Shown: positions 62,232-64,000 of the stretch, piece after piece
Layout: each line of letters starts with the position of its first letter
Numbering within the stretch: position 1 is the first letter of the stretch
From: Pelagovum sp. HNIBRBA483
GTDB taxonomy: Bacteria; Pseudomonadota; Alphaproteobacteria; Rhodobacterales; Rhodobacteraceae
DNA length: 64,000 nt
Direction of reading: 5' to 3'
NCBI RefSeq assembly: GCF_040931995.1
Contig: NZ_CP162412.1
Coordinates: 186,001 to 250,000 of the forward strand
The notes under the pieces: model-generated
Seen by the model: the letters and a program-made list of their open reading frames with translations, nothing else
The model's database searches: none
What the model was told of the DNA's origin: nothing
Translations under genes and position numbers: made by a program

Positions 62232-64000
62232 CCCGTCGTTCATGGAAGTGCGCGCTCTCGGCTTTTATGGCTGTGATCATTGGCGGTCATGCACTTGCCC
62301 AAGAGCCACAACAGGTACGCATCCGAAGTGGCGACCACGGTGTTTTCACCCGTCTGGTCCTGACGATACCGAACGGCCGAGACTGGCAATTGGGGCGGTT
62401 CGAAGACGGTTACAGGTTTCGGGTGGACGGCGTTGCCCGCTATGACCTCGACGGCGTGTTTGAGCGAATCCCACGCACACGAATAACCGAGCTGCGCACC
62501 ACCGGAGCCGACCTCGATATTCTGGTGACATGCGCCTGCCACGCGGATGCGTTTGAATGGCAGGAAAACCGCATCGTTATCGATATTCTGGACGGCCCGC
62601 CCGTCTCTCAGGCATTCGAGGTGCCGTTGCCATCCGTGGCACCGGCGCGGCAAGCTCCGCCGGACGATTCGCCTGCTCCCCCCGCTCCGCGTGAGACTGG
62701 GCGCGCCTCTGTTTTTGCCTTGCCGCCCGTTTTCCAAATTCGCCCAGACGAGCAGCCGCGATTTGGCCCGCTGTCGGAGGTCTTGCACGAAGATCCGATA
62801 CCGGAGGTCGCCCCGATCTTCGGCACCGCGACCGCGGGCGCTATCGCGCGGGGCCTGTCGCTCGGCCTGCTGACCCCAGCGCCGCGCTTGGAAATTGCGA
62901 CGCCTGACCACGTCCTGCCACGCCTCGGCTTCGTTCAGCGGGTCAATCCGCTAACATTGCGCACCCCAATGGACCGCACGCCCAAGGTCTATGAGGAGCG
63001 TGAGATACCCGTGACCTGCCTGCCCGCCGAGGCGTTTTCTTTTGTTGATATTGCCGAACCGGAGGCGGGCGATTTCAACCGTCAATTGGCGGCTGCCCGC
63101 ACGGAGTTGGTTGATGCAGTCGATGCCGAAAACCCGCAAGCAATCCGGGCGTTGGCGCGGGTTCTGACAGGTTTTGGCCTTGGATTAGAGGCAGAACAGG
63201 TGCTCGCCCGTTTGACGGCGAACGCGCGCGTCACCCCCGAAGCACAAACTTTGGGCGCGCTTGCCGCGCTTTTGCGTCACTGGCCGGAGCCACCACCGGA
63301 TGCCGCATTTCTTATTGCGCAGATGAATTGCCACGACGAGGGCATGTTGTGGGGTATCATTGCTGGTGGCGACATCCCCGACCGTTCGCGCGATATCCTG
63401 AGCCAATATTCCCGCCTGCCACGCGCCTTGCGCCGCGTCTTGGCCATTCATCTCGCGCGGCGCCTTTCCCTGAATGATAAGGTCGATCTCGCGCGGCAGG
63501 TTCTTGATCTTGCAGCGCCAGTCTTGGGGGCGGACCAGGTCGCTGAAGCGCTGCTGCGACAGGCGCTTTTGACCAGCGATGTTTCACCTTCGGCGCTCCC
63601 CGCCCAATTGGCCGAGGTCGAAGGAGCGCTGGACGAGGGGCAGAAGCCAGTGCCACAGGATATCGTTGATCTTATCACTCAGGCTTGGCGACAAGAACTC
63701 CCGCTTTCCAAAACGATCAGTGATTATTTCGGCGCGCTGGAGGAGCAATTCTCGCAAAATCCTGATCAGATCGCCTTACGTTTCGCCGCGCTGCGGGCAG
63801 CGCTGCTAGCGGGTGATTTCGCATCCGTGCGGCCAGCGCTTGCGCGGTTTACCGGGCTCGGGCCAGTGCCGCTTGAAGCGGCTTCCTCCGAAACGGCGAT
63901 ATACCTCGCCGAACATGCGGATGACGCAACCTTCATGACCGCTGCCTATAGCTGGTTCTCTGCGCCGCTCTCTCCGACAGCCAAGGCGCGCGTCGCGCAG
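62228..64000 (+). CDS. large exported protein in motility operon, C-terminus beyond window
   Basis: An uninterrupted frame of 591 codons from GTG 62228, overlapping the motA stop and running off the right edge. A signal peptide (CALSAFMAVIIGGHALAQ) leads to a segment resembling an AMIN-type beta domain: VFTRLVLTIPNGRDWQLGRF, then RFRVDG, and ENRIVIDILDGPPVS. A Pro-rich linker follows, then a long Ala/Leu-rich helical part (LARVLTGFGLGLEAEQVLAR; LARQVLDLAAPVLGADQVAE) with TPR-like spacing. AMIN domains target proteins to peptidoglycan or septa; a motor or cell-wall anchoring role is inference. Confidence 0.8.
   Translation, partial: MTRRSWKCALSAFMAVIIGGHALAQEPQQVRIRSGDHGVFTRLVLTIPNGRDWQLGRFEDGYRFRVDGVARYDLDGVFERIPRTRITELRTTGADLDILVTCACHADAFEWQENRIVIDILDGPPVSQAFEVPLPSVAPARQAPPDDSPAPPAPRETGRASVFALPPVFQIRPDEQPRFGPLSEVLHEDPIPEVAPIFGTATAGAIARGLSLGLLTPAPRLEIATPDHVLPRLGFVQRVNPLTLRTPMDRTPKVYEEREIPVTCLPAEAFSFVDIAEPEAGDFNRQLAAARTELVDAVDAENPQAIRALARVLTGFGLGLEAEQVLARLTANARVTPEAQTLGALAALLRHWPEPPPDAAFLIAQMNCHDEGMLWGIIAGGDIPDRSRDILSQYSRLPRALRRVLAIHLARRLSLNDKVDLARQVLDLAAPVLGADQVAEALLRQALLTSDVSPSALPAQLAEVEGALDEGQKPVPQDIVDLITQAWRQELPLSKTISDYFGALEEQFSQNPDQIALRFAALRAALLAGDFASVRPALARFTGLGPVPLEAASSETAIYLAEHADDATFMTAAYSWFSAPLSPTAKARVAQ

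Overview
The window reads as chromosomal DNA of an alphaproteobacterium of the order Rhodobacterales, most like the marine Roseobacter group. The grounds are gene order (ppiC/argJ/mutT divergent from secA, a signal-bearing protein right after secA, rimP-nusA-ylxR-infB, gltD-small exported protein-gltB, lptC-lptA-lptB-hpf-ptsN, and a fliP-fliN-fliH-fliF / fliL-motA flagellar block), moderately high GC, frequent GTG/TTG starts and dense translational coupling (ATGA/GTGA overlaps). Most of the window is housekeeping. No phage, insertion sequence, CRISPR array or rRNA was seen; one tRNA-Leu(CAG) is present.

Layout. 1-6.7 kb: tail of a membrane protein, a Nudix hydrolase, then a tightly coupled run hslO - CoA-type Nudix - CCA nucleotidyltransferase - ABC exporter - TrmA/RumA-type RNA methyltransferase. 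6.6-14.3 kb: CAP-domain lipoprotein, L,D-transpeptidase, a 60-residue exported/membrane peptide, hemH, methyltransferase-like protein divergent from comF, grxC - nitrilase - MarR, ubiG and pip. 14.3-19.9 kb: the rimP-nusA-ylxR-infB operon, with an intrinsic-terminator-like hairpin abutting the first start codon. 19.9-30.4 kb: mutT, argJ, ppiC, secA, a conserved exported protein, radC, dnaJ and dnaK with a heat-shock-type promoter.

30.4-39.5 kb is the most distinctive block. A KpsM-type polysaccharide-export permease is divergent from cysQ - kdsB - three different glycosyltransferases - a GT14-like two-part protein - a double-domain sulfotransferase, almost all overlapping or abutting. Read together this looks like a Kdo-linked, sulfated surface polysaccharide locus, with CysQ clearing the PAP released by sulfation. 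39.5-43.2 kb: ptsN, hpf, lptB, lptA, lptC and an RNase D-like exonuclease; rpoN, often between lptB and hpf, is missing here. 43.25-44.7 kb is an AT-richer stretch with a structured hairpin, a small winged-helix protein and a membrane protein whose N-terminus looks frameshifted. 44.8-56.7 kb: tRNA-Leu, an NDUFA9-like reductase, uppP, gltD/gltB with a candidate operator and 11-bp phased repeats, mtgA, an FzlA-like GST, queG and a 62-residue basic protein. 56.7-64 kb: flagellar genes in two divergent arms around a CtrA-box-like and sigma54-like sequence, ending in a long exported protein that runs off the window.

All functional calls are from motif reading alone; no database search was possible.
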